Below, piece by piece: positions 61,573 through 64,000 of a DNA stretch of 64,000 nucleotides (positions are counted from its first letter, which is position 1; each line of letters opens with the position of its first letter). A program made the translations under genes and the position numbers. The notes under the pieces are model-generated. The model ran no database searches. It was not told the DNA's origin and saw only the letters and a list, made by a program, of their open reading frames with translations. The stretch comes from Callaeas wilsoni (taxonomy: Eukaryota > Chordata > Aves > Passeriformes > Callaeidae). The stretch is taken from the NCBI GenBank assembly GCA_013398955.1, contig VWPU01014794.1, positions 1 to 64,000 of the forward strand, written 5' to 3'.

Positions 61573-64000
61573 CAGTTCGGTAGTGCTTGTGCAATGCCCC
61601 AGCTTTACAGATGTTTTCAAGAAAGAGGTGAGCAAAAGAAGAAACCAAACCCATTTTAACTGTCTCTTGGAGAAATCACTGGACAGCCAGGCTATGTCTT
61701 TGAAAGCAAAGGGGCTGCTGAGATTATGAAATTCTTGAACATTAGCTCAGCATGGTTGAGCCAGGGCATAAGGAGATGTGTGAGCCCATTAATCATTCCA
61801 GGGCAGCTGCCAGCTCCCTGACTTTAATTGTGGCTTTCTAATATTGACCCTCTTTGGAAGGTTTTTTGGTCCTGCTGATAAAGGATTTCATTCCTCTCCT
61901 GTGAAACTGTGCAGAGACAGCAGAGGTGTGAGCTTAATTCAAGGTTGCTGAATGACTTGCAGCTACTGGGGGAAATTGCATTACTCAGCATTGTTTTCCT
62001 CCTGAAATTGTTGCCTTGGCAGCATCTTGAGGAGTTTTGCATATTTGTCTCTTTAAATTTCCTGTTCCTCAGACTGCTTTATCTTCACAGTTTCCAGCCA
62101 CTGCAATTTTATTAAAGATCTCCATTGAAGTAAACAGTCTCAGAGGGTGCATCCTTCCAATACCCCTGGCTTAAGAGGAGGAAGCAGGAGTGGAAGTGTT
62201 TCTTAATAAGGGGAAGATTGGAAAGTATGCGATTGACAGTGTAATAGGTTGAAAAATCATTCATGTGAACGCAGACTATGTCCCAAATGATAGACTATAA
62301 AAGATTATTATTCTTAAAAGAGTTCCTTTCACTCACCATGATGTGTCTGTCTAGGGACACGCTTCGGTGCTCACTTGCAAACAAGCCAAACACAGAAATG
62401 TGAGTATTCAAGCCTGCATGTGCCTCTTTTACCCCCTCCTAGCTGTCACTCACTGCCTTCTTCCCAGCAGGAAAAGTCAGGAATTTTTGTGGGAGGAGAA
62501 GGAGCAAAACAGACTCATTTCCCAGTACTTGGAAGGTGGCAATGGCCTACATAAACTGCCTTCCGTGAGGTGGTGGATGAACTGGGTTTTTCAGGGGGAG
62601 TTTTTTTTCCAGCTTCACCCAGCTGCATAACTGCAAATACAATAAAAGAAATTTTCTGGAAACTGCCTTCTCATTCTGCTTTTAAAGTCTTGCAAACTTT
62701 ATTATGAAGCACACACAAGACAATGGAGCTGAATCTGAATGTTTATGCCAACTTATCTGCTTTGATGTATGTGGCATTGATCATCTCTTTATAATAGGGT
62801 TAATGTGAGGGTGATCTACCCTCCTCATCACAGCTTGATGCTGCATTGCTTTTGCACGCGGTTACTCTATCAGTTCAATGTGCACCCTTTGTCGACTCTG
62901 AATATCCTTTGTAGGTCAGCTGCCATGCAGGGAGCCTACATGTGTGCAGGGCTTAATTGGTCTCCCAGCTCTTTCCCATTCTCTACTTTGTTTTGCTTAC
63001 GGAGCTCATCCTTTCCCTTCCATTTCTTTTTCCCAGGAGGAAGGCAAGACGATGATGGTGCATCCTCCACTAAAGGACCCTGCTGAGACAGTGATTCTGG
63101 CTGCAAGGGAGACTTTATGGGCATCTTGCATTTCACACACCAACCTTCCTGAGACAAAAGAGGAAAAGGATCACACACTTCCACTGATCTGCCTTTTTTC
63201 CAGGGACCATTGCTGAAACTCTTCCTGCCCTGCAATATCTGCAAATCAGCCTGGACTTGGCTTTTACTCTCCAATCCCACAGCATTTCCCACAAAGTATA
63301 AGGCAGTATGATCGGTCTTTATTGACTTCTCAGAGTGTCAGAACAAAGAAAATAAACATGAAGGTTATTAACTGTGAGTTACGAAAGATGGCATATTAGC
63401 TAGGTTTCTAAACCACTCAGAGCTGAAAGGGATTTTTGGAAGGCACTTACTTCCTCCTAAAAATCTCCTCCTTACCTAATACATTCTAGTTAGCAGACAA
63501 TGCTACAAACTTGATATAACTTCATACGATGAACAAGCAGCGGCTCATTGCTAGAGTCTAGGGATAATCTCCTCACTGTGTTTAAGCACCTTACCCTCTC
63601 TTACTTTCTGTCATACTCTTTTTGCCATAATAATGATAACAGATCTTCTTAAATCATAATTATGTTGATTCATATCCTGGGAAAAATGCAGCTCAGTCCT
63701 GGTTAATTACTCAGAGATTTTAAAATCTGTTTGGATTTTCAATCGCAAGAGGAAAGACAAACAATAAGATCTTACTTTACATCTAATACCAGTGCAGGCT
63801 GTGGATGCAGTTCAAACTCTGCAAGGCTTCTTGTGGGAATGTTTCACAAAAGACACTTTGTCTCCCTTGGAATAAATGCCACCAAATAGTGGAATTTATT
63901 TCTTAACTATTTTTCCAGGGCCCCTCTATTTCCAGCATGCTCTCAAACACTTCGCATAGAGATTCACTTCTTTGGAATGGCATGAGGGAGGACCAGCAGT
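61573..64000. other. Non-coding DNA, nothing recognised
   Basis: No coding or repeat signal recognised. The 118-codon minus-strand frame at 62,936-63,292 is overlapped by plus-strand frames of 93 and 90 codons and is likely chance. The right end shows no known element at the window edge. Confidence 0.35.

Noticed and set aside
1..64000. CRISPR arrays, operons, prophage or bacterial mobile systems
   Set aside because: No spaced direct-repeat array, no ribosome-binding-site/ORF chains and no bacterial gene density; the sequence is vertebrate-like.

Overview
The window looks like non-coding nuclear DNA from a bird. Three kinds of evidence support this. Bases 1-43 read, on the minus strand, like the start of a common avian endogenous-retrovirus LTR (TGTCGTGGTTTGACCC...). 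Several fragments of CR1, the dominant LINE of birds and reptiles, are present and translate in part to CR1 reverse-transcriptase peptides. The background is AT-rich, strongly CpG-depleted, stop-rich in all frames and free of any bacterial gene structure. I cannot name the species. The CR1 and LTR assignments rest on remembered family consensus, not on a search.

I find no protein-coding gene, exon series, tRNA, rRNA or recognisable small RNA that I can defend. The longest open frames (about 140-210 codons) show no known domain, no start context and no splice structure; most overlap equally long frames on the other strand. The window is best read as an intergenic stretch or the inside of a very large intron.

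Layout. 1-43: edge of an ERV LTR running off the left end. 44-4,080: unique AT-rich DNA with a G/T-rich low-complexity tract at 828-991. 4,081-4,380: an isolated GC- and CpG-rich patch. About 4,675-5,520: a probable LTR-like segment, tentatively on the minus strand. 5,721-5,754: a 15-bp tandem repeat. 5,755-25,079: mostly unrecognised DNA with a few homopolymer tracts, one ambiguous base (14,895) and a possible ancient SINE tail near 21,262. 25,080-25,325: a clear CR1 fragment on the minus strand. 27,086-27,150: a TATGT pentanucleotide microsatellite. 27,151-41,884: unrecognised DNA with small hairpins and pyrimidine tracts. 41,885-42,020: an old CR1-like 3' fragment. 51,143-51,180: a short CR1 3'-end fragment (minus strand), a GC-rich stretch, then 51,531-52,690: an ancient, frame-shifted CR1 body on the plus strand. 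53,881-54,160: a second CpG-enriched patch inside a 181-codon minus-strand frame. The remainder to 64,000 is unique DNA with a T-rich tract at 58,940-59,004 and a small inverted repeat at 61,546-61,572.

No genes work together here, because none is supported. Any function is likely to be regulatory. I list several AT-rich, homeodomain-motif-containing stretches as candidate conserved non-coding elements, at low confidence. I did not find a convincing new biological system.
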